Position numbers and translations under genes: made by a program. Source: JBBQZP01 sp038207585 (GTDB lineage Bacteria; Pseudomonadota; Alphaproteobacteria; Rhodobacterales; Rhodobacteraceae). Taken from it: 15,549 nucleotides of DNA. The DNA is taken from assembly GCA_038207585.1 (NCBI GenBank), contig JBBQZP010000054.1:1-15549 (forward strand), read 5' to 3'. This document shows positions 6,448 through 13,497 of this stretch, piece after piece. How positions within the stretch are numbered: position 1 is the first letter of the stretch; every line of letters starts with the position of its first letter. A model generated the notes under the pieces. It searched no databases. It saw only the letters and a list, made by a program, of their open reading frames with translations, and was not told where the DNA came from.

Positions 6448-7428
6448 TCACCCGTTCGGCTTCTGGCCCGCCACGTTGCGGAAAAATTCCAGAAGAAATG
6501 CTGTAGAATTGCTGATCAGCAGCGACAGGATCAGCAAAAGACCGATCACCAGACTTTGCGTATCACCGCCGATCTGGTTGATGCCCAAAAGGTTGCGGAT
6601 CACCGCGACCAGTGCCAGCGCAAGTAGCACCCCCGTCAGCCGACCCTTGCCGCCCCAGACCGAGACACCGCCCAAAAATACAATGGTGATGACGTCAAGT
6701 TCCATTCCAAGGGCATTGTTAGCCCGTGCATTGGCCAGCCGTGCGGTAAAGACCATCCCAGCAATGGCGCAGACCGCGCCCGACAGTACGAACAGCCAGA
6801 ACCGCAACCTGTCCAGCCGGATGCCTGAATAAAGAGCCGCTGCCGGGCTGCCCCCCACAGCATAAACACGCTCGCCGAACGGCTTGAGCTGCAGCCAGAC
6901 CGCGAATAGCGGGGCGAGTGCTACGAAGGGCAGGATCACATAGGGAATGCGGGTGCCAGGGATCGACCCAAAGCCAAAGTCCGTGACCGCCTCAGGAAAT
7001 ACGTTGACCGACCCCGAGCCAAGCACAATGTATCCAAGACCCCGGTACAGCGCCATGGTGCCCAAGGTGACAACTAGCGCGGGCAATCCCAGCCGGGCGA
7101 TCAGAAAGCCGTTTCCGGCCCCGAGCAGCGCTCCGAATACCACCGTTCCCGGCACGGCGACCACCAGCGGAATACCAGCCTGAAGGGCGACACCGAAGGC
7201 GACACTCGTCAGCGCCAGCATCGATGCGACGGACAGGTCGATTTCGCGTGCGATGATCAAAAGGACCATTGGCAAGACCAAAAGTGCCTTTTCCGCCACC
7301 CCCGCCACAAGTTGTGACAGATTGAACGGGGTCGCGAAGCTTGGGAAAAGGACCACTCCGGCGGTGATGGCCGCGATCAGCAACCCGGCAAGCAGCATAT
7401 CCCATCCGTCGATCCGCAGCCGGGTCAT
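6448..7428 (-). CDS. Sugar ABC transporter permease (RhaQ/LsrD-like)
   Basis: A 326-aa hydrophobic protein of the BPD_transp_2 family with about nine to ten membrane segments. Typical family segments are VLPMVLLIIAREIDLSVASM (the conserved 'EIDLSVGS' stretch), GLPALVVTLGTMALYRGLGY and the cytoplasmic coupling region AVGGSPAAALYSGIRLDRLR, then IVFLGGVSVWGGKGRLTGVL. The ATG at 7428 overlaps the stop of the fusion gene by 4 bp (ATGA), so the two are coupled. It is one half of a heterodimeric membrane channel; the other half is the permease domain fused to the ATPase. It lies 50 bp upstream of the binding-protein gene. Confidence 0.9.
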   Translation of the reverse strand: MTRLRIDGWDMLLAGLLIAAITAGVVLFPSFATPFNLSQLVAGVAEKALLVLPMVLLIIAREIDLSVASMLALTSVAFGVALQAGIPLVVAVPGTVVFGALLGAGNGFLIARLGLPALVVTLGTMALYRGLGYIVLGSGSVNVFPEAVTDFGFGSIPGTRIPYVILPFVALAPLFAVWLQLKPFGERVYAVGGSPAAALYSGIRLDRLRFWLFVLSGAVCAIAGMVFTARLANARANNALGMELDVITIVFLGGVSVWGGKGRLTGVLLALALVAVIRNLLGINQIGGDTQSLVIGLLLILSLLISNSTAFLLEFFRNVAGQKPNG

Positions 7429-10004
7429 GTAGCACCTCGTTTATGCCGGGCCCGCTTCTGGACAACCGCGTCGATGCCGATGGCGGCAAGGATCACCAGC
7501 CCGTAAACCCCCTGCAACCACAGCGGATCGACCCGCACCAGGACTAGCGCGTTGCGAATGACCAGGAGGGTCAGCGCGCCCATGACGATGCCCAGAATGG
7601 TGCCCGCCCCGCCGCGCAGCGCAACGCCGCCCACGACGGCAGCTGCGATCACCGACAGCTCGTAGCCTGACGCCACACGCGCATCCACGGTGGCATAGCG
7701 CGACGCCCAAAGCGCCCCAGTCAGCCCTGCCAACAGCCCTGCTATCGCAAATGCTGCTAATGTCATGCGTCGTGCGGGAAGCCCGATCAGATCGGCACCC
7801 GACGGGTTTGATCCGATGGCATAAAGTTTGCGGCCGGCCTCGGTTCGCGACAAAACAAGGGCGGCTGCACACAGGATCGACGCCGAGATCACCACCATCA
7901 GCGGCACCCCCAGAACGCGCGATGACGTCAGGTCCAGCCATGCTTGCGGCACCTGATCGGCGCTGATCTGCCGCCCCCCGGTCCAAAGGCTGTGCAGGCC
8001 GCGAAATACCGACATCGTGCCCAGTGTGACCACGATGGCGGGCACGCGGCCGTATGCCACAACGGCGCCGTTGAAGGCACCACAGATCAGGCCCAGAAAG
8101 CACGCAACCGCAACGCCGCCTGCAACGCCCACACCCGGATCACCGGACATGAACAAGGCCGCACCATAGGCGGACACCCCGATCACTGAGGCGACCGACA
8201 AGTCGATGTTTCGTGTAACCATCACCAGAAGCTGCGCAAGCGCCGCAATCATCAGAAGACTCGCATCCATCGCCAGCGACCGCAGGTTGACAGCAGAAAA
8301 GATTAACGGGTTGACCAGCGCCACCGGCACCACCACCAGCAGCATTGCCGCGAACAACCCGGCCTCGCGGCGCAGCATCAGCCGCGACACGAAACCTCTG
8401 CGGGTGCGGATGTCTGCATTTGCAGTGGCGTCGCCGTCGTTGTTGGCCGTGACAAGGGCCGGGGAATCGGCCGCCGCCTTCAACACCGCCTCCTGTGTGG
8501 CCTCAGCCCGCGAAAGTTCCACAGCCTTGCGTCCTTCGCGCAGAACCACGATCCGGTCGGACATGCCCAAAAGCTCGGGCATCTCAGAGCTGATCAGGAT
8601 GATGGCCAAGCCCTGACGCGCCAGATCGGCGATCATCGCATGGACTTCGGCCTTGGAATTGACGTCAATGCCCTGCGTCGGCTCGTCCAGGATCAGGACG
8701 CGCGGGTTGGTCGCCAGCCATTTGGACAGAACGACCTTTTGCTGATTGCCGCCGGAAAGGGTATTGACGGGCTGATCGTAGCTGCGAAAGCGCAGCGAAA
8801 GCCGGTCCAGATGCGGGGCGACAAGGTTTAGTGTGCGGGTCCGGTCGGTGAAACCGCGTGTCGCGGCCTGATCCAATATGGTCAGTCCGGCGTTGGCAAG
8901 GATGGAAAAATCCATCACCAGACTCTGGCCCAGCCTGTCTTCCGAGACATAGCCGATACCCCGCGTCATTGCGTCCTGCGCATCGGACAGCGTGATCGGC
9001 TTGCCATCCAGCAGGATTTCACCTGATGCGGGCCTTGTAATGCCGAAGAGCGCGCGCGCCAGTTCCGTTCGCCCGGCACCGACCAGCCCGCCGAGGCCAA
9101 GTATCTCGCCCGCGCGCACGGCCAGACTGATGCCCTCGAACTCACCCGGGCGGGACAGGCCCCGGACTTCCAGCACGACCGGGCCGACAGTCGCACCCGA
9201 TTGCGGATAAAGCCCGGTCAGTTCGCGCCCGACCATCATCCGGATCGCCTTGTCGCGCGGCAGGTCGACCGTGCGTTCGACCGCGATCAGCACGCCGTCG
9301 CGCAGCACAGCGATGCGGTCGCTGATGCGGAAAATTTCATCCATCCTATGCCCGACGAACATCATCGCCACGCCCTTGGCCTTCAGCCGCGCCACCACGT
9401 CGAACAACCGACCGACCTCACGTGCCGACAGCGCCGCCGTCGGTTCATCCATGATGAGCACCCGGGCGTCGCATGAAAGTGCCCGGGCAATCTCGACAAG
9501 CTGTTGTTCCGACGGCCGCAAATCTCCCAAAATGGTTGCGGGATCGGCCCGCAATCCGACCGATTCCAGTAGGTCGCGCGCACGGGTTGTCATCGCGTCG
9601 GTGTTGATCAGCATACCGTTTCGGGGCATCGCACCCATGAAGATGTTCTGCGCCAGCGACAGATCGGGAAACAGGCCGGGATGCTGATGCATGACCGCGA
9701 CACCGGCCTGCTGCGCATCCTGCGGCGAGCCGAACCTGACAGGCTGGTCGTCGATGGTGACGGTTCCCACAGACGGGGCAAAGACGCCCGCCAGCATCTT
9801 GACGCATGTGCTTTTGCCGGCCCCGTTCTCGCCCAGAAGCGCCAGTACCTCGCCCTTACGCAGGCCGAAGCTGGCCTGTTTAAGCGCGTCAATCGGGCCA
9901 AACGACTTACTTGCGCCAAGCAATCCAAGAGTCCAGCCGTCGGCCTGCGCCACGTCGGGCGCATGACCACGGCCTTGCGCAAGTTGTACGTTTTCGGACA
10001 CCAA
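7425..10004 (-). CDS. Fused sugar ABC ATPase and permease
   Basis: A 859-aa protein. Residues about 25-260 are the first ATPase domain (Walker A GENGAGKST 58-66, degenerate signature LRPSEQQ 162-168, Walker B VLIMDEPTA 182-190). Residues about 275-500 are the second (degenerate P-loop GLVGAGRTE 306-314, good signature LSGGNQQ 416-422, Walker B VLILDEPTQG 436-445). A linker of about 505-540 follows, then a full permease domain (about 545-859) with TRNIDLSVASVIG, VPAIVVTLGTMSVFRG and AIGSNPSGADLIGL. In RbsA/RhaT-type systems the ATPase and permease are usually separate proteins, so this is an in-frame fusion. The start is uncertain: TTG at 10004 or GTG at 10001, both right behind a run of eight G. 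First gene of the operon. Confidence 0.9.
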   Translation of the reverse strand: MVSENVQLAQGRGHAPDVAQADGWTLGLLGASKSFGPIDALKQASFGLRKGEVLALLGENGAGKSTCVKMLAGVFAPSVGTVTIDDQPVRFGSPQDAQQAGVAVMHQHPGLFPDLSLAQNIFMGAMPRNGMLINTDAMTTRARDLLESVGLRADPATILGDLRPSEQQLVEIARALSCDARVLIMDEPTAALSAREVGRLFDVVARLKAKGVAMMFVGHRMDEIFRISDRIAVLRDGVLIAVERTVDLPRDKAIRMMVGRELTGLYPQSGATVGPVVLEVRGLSRPGEFEGISLAVRAGEILGLGGLVGAGRTELARALFGITRPASGEILLDGKPITLSDAQDAMTRGIGYVSEDRLGQSLVMDFSILANAGLTILDQAATRGFTDRTRTLNLVAPHLDRLSLRFRSYDQPVNTLSGGNQQKVVLSKWLATNPRVLILDEPTQGIDVNSKAEVHAMIADLARQGLAIILISSEMPELLGMSDRIVVLREGRKAVELSRAEATQEAVLKAAADSPALVTANNDGDATANADIRTRRGFVSRLMLRREAGLFAAMLLVVVPVALVNPLIFSAVNLRSLAMDASLLMIAALAQLLVMVTRNIDLSVASVIGVSAYGAALFMSGDPGVGVAGGVAVACFLGLICGAFNGAVVAYGRVPAIVVTLGTMSVFRGLHSLWTGGRQISADQVPQAWLDLTSSRVLGVPLMVVISASILCAAALVLSRTEAGRKLYAIGSNPSGADLIGLPARRMTLAAFAIAGLLAGLTGALWASRYATVDARVASGYELSVIAAAVVGGVALRGGAGTILGIVMGALTLLVIRNALVLVRVDPLWLQGVYGLVILAAIGIDAVVQKRARHKRGAT

Positions 10005-10033
10005 CCCCCCCCGGATCTCCCAAGCAGTCCATT

Positions 10034-10052
10034 CGGTCCGAGCAACGGACCG
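10034..10052. promoter_or_regulatory. Hairpin in the transporter mRNA leader
   Basis: CGGTCCG (10034-10040) and CGGACCG (10046-10052) form a perfect 7-bp stem around AGCAA. It lies between the promoter and the start of the fusion gene, so it would form in the 5' leader. The loop plus next base, AGCAAC, repeats the core of the operator (10083-10088) exactly 42 bp away, so it may also be a DNA site. Confidence 0.45.
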
Positions 10053-10074
10053 TCTCCTCTATACCCTGCTCAAC

Positions 10075-10105
10075 TTTATTAAAGCAACTTGCTATAATTA
10101 ATAAA
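10075..10105. promoter_or_regulatory. AT-rich palindromic operator, probable ROK binding site
   Basis: A palindrome centred at 10088 reads AGCAA-C-TTGCT, with 9 of 10 arm positions matching over 10078-10098. It is enclosed by TTTATTAA (10075-10082) and TTAATAAA (10098-10105), themselves perfect inverted repeats. AT-rich arms around a small centre are typical of ROK-family operators such as those of NagC and Mlc. The site lies in the divergent promoter region and covers a TATAAT (10093-10098) that may be the -10 box for the ROK gene; its -35 box is poor. Confidence 0.65.
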
Positions 10106-10117
10106 CCGTGGTGTCAA
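10091..10117 (-). promoter_or_regulatory. Candidate promoter of the sugar transporter operon
   Basis: On the minus strand a perfect TTGACA (10117-10112) is followed by TATAGC (10096-10091) with a 15-bp spacer, or by TAGCAA with 17. The -10 region falls inside the palindromic operator, so a repressor bound there would block it. The resulting leader would be about 80 nt. Confidence 0.5.
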
Positions 10118-10244
10118 GGCTCGGCGACCTCCAGCATTTAAGGGTTGATCCGGCGACGACCGGAACATGGCAGGCGGGCCGTATCAAAGTGGTGCCAGCT
10201 TTGAGCATCGACGGAGAGGCGCAGTATGGCGAAAGGCGGAACGG

Positions 10245-11525
10245 ATGGAAGAGACGGAAGATTCGTCCAGCAATATCAGTGATCTGGCACCCCTGTCCCA
10301 TGGCAGCAACTCGGTCCAGTTGCGTCACTACAACGAACGCGTGGTTCTGGAAGCGCTGCGTCGGTTGTCCACCGCATCAAAAGCCGAACTGGCGCGGATT
10401 GCCCGGCTGACCCCCCCCGCAATCGCGGCCATCGTCGATTCGCTGGTGTCGAACGGGCTGGTTGAAGCGCGGGGCAAAAGGTTCGGCGGCAAGGGCCAGC
10501 CTTCTGCCATGTTCGGCATCAATCCGGCGGGGGCCTTCACCATCGGTCTGCACATTGGCCGCCGGTCGCTTGAGGGGGTGCTGCTGAACTTTGGCGGCGA
10601 AACGCTGCACTTTGAACAGGCCGATCACGAATTTCCCGACCCCGACGAAGTGCGCGACCGTGGCAACAAGATCGTGCAAACCCTACGTGGGCATCTTGGC
10701 GACCAAGCCAATCGCCTGATCGGCCTTGGAATTTCAGCGCCCTATTTTCTGAGCAGTTGGGAGGCGGAGCTGGGGGCCAAGTCGGGCGTGTCCGGTCGAT
10801 GGCGCGATGTTGACCTGCGGTCGCACTTCCGCGAGGCAGGCGGACTGCCTGTCTTTGTGGAGAATGACGCCTCAGCGGCAGCGGCGGCGGAACTGGTGTT
10901 CGGGGTTGGCAAGTATCTCAAGGACTTCGTGCACTTGTCCGTCAACACCATGATCGGCGGCGGACTCGTCATGGACGGCGTGCTGCAGACCGGCCCGAAC
11001 GGAAATGCGGCGGCCTATGGACCGATGCCCGTCACCGCATCGCGCCTGCGATCCACCCCGCCAAACGAAGGACCTTTCGAAATTCTACTGCACCGCGCCT
11101 CGATCTACGTTCTGATGCGCCATCTTGCGGCATCGGGGTCAACCGTGACGCGGGTGCGACATCTCGACCCGATGCCGGATGACGCCCGCATCCCGTTCGC
11201 TGAATGGCAGAACGATTGCGCCGGTGCTCTGGCGCAGGCCGTGGTCAGTACCATTTCGGTGATCGACGTCGAAGCCATCGTGATCGACGGGCTGTTGCCA
11301 CGCGCGTTGATGCGCGACACCGTCGACATGGTGCGTGCCGAGCTGCGGCAGGTGATGCCTGTCGGTGTCGTCGCGCCGCAAATTCTCGACGGCTCCATCG
11401 GTCCGCGCGCCAGTGCTATAGGAGCCGCCATCCTGCCTCTGGTCATGCTCTTTGCGCCCGACAGCGCGATCCTTACGCGAAAGGGCACGGACAAAAAGGC
11501 GATGATGATCGGCTCAAAGGGGTGA
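10245..11525 (+). CDS. ROK-family transcriptional regulator
   Basis: A 426-aa protein when started at the ATG at 10245, which follows AAAGGCGG; the ATG at 10167 adds 26 residues without family likeness. Residues about 31-85 are a winged helix (NERVVLEALRRLSTASKAEL, then LTPPAIAAIVDSLVSNGLVE). The rest is a ROK sugar-kinase fold: VENDASAAAAAE (about 205-216) and IGGGLVMDG (about 237-245) are conserved. The phosphate-binding DxGxT is replaced by GLHIGRRSLEG, and the ExGH plus CxCGxxGC zinc segment is missing (GNAAAYGPMPVTASRLRS instead). It should thus bind a sugar without phosphorylating it. Divergent from the transporter operon, it most likely controls it, with the imported sugar as effector. 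It contains a run of eight C at 10411-10418 inside the HTH. Confidence 0.85.
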   Translation: MEETEDSSSNISDLAPLSHGSNSVQLRHYNERVVLEALRRLSTASKAELARIARLTPPAIAAIVDSLVSNGLVEARGKRFGGKGQPSAMFGINPAGAFTIGLHIGRRSLEGVLLNFGGETLHFEQADHEFPDPDEVRDRGNKIVQTLRGHLGDQANRLIGLGISAPYFLSSWEAELGAKSGVSGRWRDVDLRSHFREAGGLPVFVENDASAAAAAELVFGVGKYLKDFVHLSVNTMIGGGLVMDGVLQTGPNGNAAAYGPMPVTASRLRSTPPNEGPFEILLHRASIYVLMRHLAASGSTVTRVRHLDPMPDDARIPFAEWQNDCAGALAQAVVSTISVIDVEAIVIDGLLPRALMRDTVDMVRAELRQVMPVGVVAPQILDGSIGPRASAIGAAILPLVMLFAPDSAILTRKGTDKKAMMIGSKG

Positions 11526-11585
11526 CGTTTGAGAGCACTGGTCTTAACTGGTCCGCCAAAATCAAGCCCTAGCGTTGGGAATGTA

Positions 11586-11606
11586 GCGGTCAGGCCGGAC
11601 GGTTAC
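11586..11606 (+). repeat. First copy of an IS66-type right terminal repeat
   Basis: A 21-bp sequence beginning GCGGTCAGGCC and ending GGACGGTTAC, identical to the copy at 11846-11866 and in the same direction. Read inward from its outer end it starts GTAACCGTCC, matching the usual GTAA start of IS66-family ends. Upstream similarity goes on for about 15 bp (shared GCGTTGG), so this is a diverged second right end and not a chance repeat. Confidence 0.7.
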
Positions 11607-11900
11607 CTTGAACTCGACAACAACGCCGCCGAACGCGGCATGCGCGCCGTCGTCCTGGGAAAAAACTACCTGTTCGTCGCTTCCGAAGCAGGCGGCAAGG
11701 CCGCTGCCATAGCATACACCCTGATCGAAACGGCAAAGCTGAACGGCATCGATCCAAATGCCTGGCTCGCCGACACTTTTGCCCGCATCCCGGACTACAA
11801 GATCACCAAGGTCGACGAACTGCTGCCGTGGCGTTGGAACGGATGGCGGTCAGGCCGGACGGTTACTTCCCGACGACGGGATTACGCGGATATTTCTTGA
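11607..11900 (+). pseudogene. IS66-family transposase, C-terminal fragment
   Basis: About 78 codons match the C-terminus of IS66-type transposases (TnpC): LELDNNAAERGMRAVVLGKN, YLFVASEAGGKAAAIAYTLI, ETAKLNGIDPNAWLADTFAR, then ITKVDELLPWRW. The DNNAAER segment carries the catalytic Glu of the DDE set. Everything before it, including both catalytic Asp residues and the tnpA and tnpB partners, is absent. The frame has no proper start, is joined directly to a terminal repeat copy at 11606, and reads on through the right terminal repeat to a stop at 11900. It is dead. Confidence 0.85.
11846..11866 (+). repeat. Second copy of the IS66-type right terminal repeat
   Basis: Identical over 21 bp to 11586-11606. 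It follows the transposase C-terminus at the usual distance, so it is the true right end of that fragment. Confidence 0.75.
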
Positions 11901-11937
11901 AGGTATGTTGTAAATCAATGGCTTAGGCCGTTCCAAT

Positions 11938-11995
11938 GGGGTGTTTTGTGCTGTACACATCTGCGCAACGAACATTACGCAGGATTGAGCACCCC
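11938..11995. other. Nested inverted repeats ahead of the recombinase
   Basis: GGGGTG (11938-11943) pairs with CACCCC (11990-11995). Inside lie the palindrome TGTACA (11952-11957) and the pair CTGCG (11961-11965) / CGCAG (11978-11982) with a 12-nt centre. Serine recombinases often act on sites just upstream of their own gene, so this may be the old recombination site. No comparison is possible from one sequence. Confidence 0.35.
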
Positions 11996-12705
11996 CGCCC
12001 AAGACTGCCCCCGCTACCCGCTTTGTCGCCTATGAGCGCGTCTCGACCGCGCGGCAGGGCCAGTCGGGGCTGGGACTGGAGGCGCAACGGGGCAGCATTG
12101 ATGCCTTTGCGGCAGGACGCGGAGCGGAGGTCTTGGGTCGGTTCACTGAGGTTGAAAGTGGCAAAACCGCCAAACGCCCCGAACTGACCAAGGCGCTGCA
12201 CTTGGCGCGCGTCACGGGGGCGACGCTGGTCATCGCCAAGCTGGACCGCCTTTGCCGGAATGCGGCCTTCCTGCTGACCCTGCGTGACAGTGGCGTTCGG
12301 TTCCTGGCGGTGGACATGCCCGAGGCCAATGACCTGACCGTCGGCATCATGGCGCTGGCGGCGCAGGCCGAACGCGAGGCGATCTCGCGACGTACCAAAG
12401 AGGCGCTGGCCGTGGCAAAGGCGCGCGGGGTGAAGCTTGGCAACCCAAACGGCGCAGAATCGCTTCGGCGGGCGGGCGGGCAAGGGCAGTGCAGCGCAGC
12501 GCTATGGTAGGCGGTTGCAGGCAATGCCGGTCGGTTCGCCAAGGACCTCGCGCCAGTCATCGCTGACATTCGGACCGCTGGGCACTCGTCGCTGCGTGCC
12601 ATTGCGGCGGAACTCAACGCTCGCGGCATGCGGACCCGGCGTGGCGGGCGGTGGCAGGTGTCGAATGTGCGGAATTTGTTGGTACGGTTGGGATTTGTAA
12701 CATGA
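11989..12705 (+). pseudogene. Short serine recombinase, broken
   Basis: The catalytic resolvase domain is clear: RFVAYERVSTARQGQSGLGL (nucleophilic Ser in RVST), SGKTAKRPELTKAL, VIAKLDRLCRN, then AAQAEREAISRRTKEALAVA and KARGVKLGNPNG. The C-terminal HTH is found in a different frame (12530s-12702): GRFAKDLAPVIADIRTAGHS, SLRAIAAELNARGMRTRRGG, ending GFVT. The gene has no usable start: in frame, a TGA lies at 11986-11988 and the first start codon is TTG at 12133, past the catalytic Ser. After LRRAG there is an extra GGGC unit in a GGGCGGGCGGGC run (about 12470-12481) that shifts the frame, and a second shift lies near 12505-12515. Intact relatives are about 220-230 aa. Inactive unless the shifts are sequencing errors. 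Confidence 0.85.
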
Positions 12706-12913
12706 GCAGGCTGATTTATAAAATCCTTTACTTCAGCGAACATGAAACATGTAATACATGTCCAAGTGCCGATAGACATCAATTCCATTCCTCTTGATCT
12801 GACTTCAAGCTGGATGGAAATTTACTCCGGTTGATCTTCGCGGTTTGTTTCCTGGCTTAGATATTGGTGGAGTCGGGCAACCTAAGACTGGCCCGCAATC
12901 TTGCGAAAGCACT
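12706..12913. other. AT-richer spacer between recombinase and secreted-protein operon
   Basis: No gene seen. It holds two ACATGT palindromes (12747-12752 and 12756-12761) and a weak 5-bp inverted repeat near 12894-12906 downstream of the 190-aa gene, too short for a confident terminator call. Confidence 0.35.
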
Positions 12914-13486
12914 TCAGACGATATTGCCAACCGGTGCAAGCAGCTCCAATCGGTTCACGGCGAAATCGATCGGCGTTTCAATTCCGCCTGAGCCCAGCAT
13001 GAAGGTAGTGACGGCCATGCGGTCAATCATGTCTGCACCACTGCGTGCACCGACGAAACAACAGGTACCTGTATTCACCGATTTGATAACCTGAAACGTT
13101 TCGCCGGTTCCGGCATTCAAGATTTGAAGTTTGACCCGGTAGGGGCGACCCGCTCCGGCGCCATCGGGAAGTGGCTCGACATCGAGGCCGACCCCGGTCA
13201 CGGGGTGATCAAAGGATAGCGTAAAGCTTTGGCCCGGCGCGTGGTTTGTGGAAATCACCGTGTCGCCAAACTCTGCAAAGTTGGTCAAAACGGATAGCCC
13301 CTGAGTAAGGCGGACCAGCTGGTCTGCGTTGTCGATGCTGCACCAAGACCTGCGTTGAACCGAGCGCATCCGCGAGAAACGCAAGGCATTGCCGTCGGCT
13401 GCAATCCCCCTCCAAGATTGAAAATCACAGTCGGGATCAAGCGCGAACGTCAGCCGGTCGGCAACTTCGGTTGCGTTGAAGGGCAT
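12914..13486 (-). CDS. Beta-rich protein of unknown function
   Basis: A 190-aa protein when started at the ATG at 13486, which has AGGAG about 8-10 bases upstream; an upstream start at 13525 would overlap the previous gene and lacks a ribosome site. There is no signal peptide and no membrane segment. It reads FNATEVADRLTFALDPDCDF at the start, then GDTVISTNHAPGQSFTLSFD and HPVTGVGLDVEPLP. This last part is like the 'F-x-x-P-V-x-G-x-G-x-D-V' strand pattern of jelly-roll domains found in some extracellular proteins. Cys residues occur at DPDC, SWCS and TGTCCF. I do not recognise a family. It follows the secreted 508-aa gene by 11 bp and so is probably in the same operon. Confidence 0.65.
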   Translation of the reverse strand: MPFNATEVADRLTFALDPDCDFQSWRGIAADGNALRFSRMRSVQRRSWCSIDNADQLVRLTQGLSVLTNFAEFGDTVISTNHAPGQSFTLSFDHPVTGVGLDVEPLPDGAGAGRPYRVKLQILNAGTGETFQVIKSVNTGTCCFVGARSGADMIDRMAVTTFMLGSGGIETPIDFAVNRLELLAPVGNIV

Positions 13487-13497
13487 TGCTCTTCTCC

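Larger units (their letters stand above)
11586..11866 (+). mobile_element. IS66-family remnant flanked by two right ends
   Basis: The stretch holds a transposase C-terminus and its own right terminal repeat (11846-11866), preceded by another right terminal repeat in the same direction (11586-11606), exactly 260 bp away. No left end is present. This fits an adjacent deletion or recombination between two IS66 copies in tandem. It lies right behind the ROK gene, and a few more bases of the first copy may reach back to about 11550. Confidence 0.75.

Noticed and set aside
12741..12761. CATG-rich stretch as a regulator site or CRISPR-like repeat
   Set aside because: Only short self-palindromic hexamers at uneven spacing; no spacer pattern and no clear promoter.
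12030..12788. Minus-strand frame of 252 codons
   Set aside because: It is the complement of the recombinase pseudogene, whose domain is clear on the plus strand.
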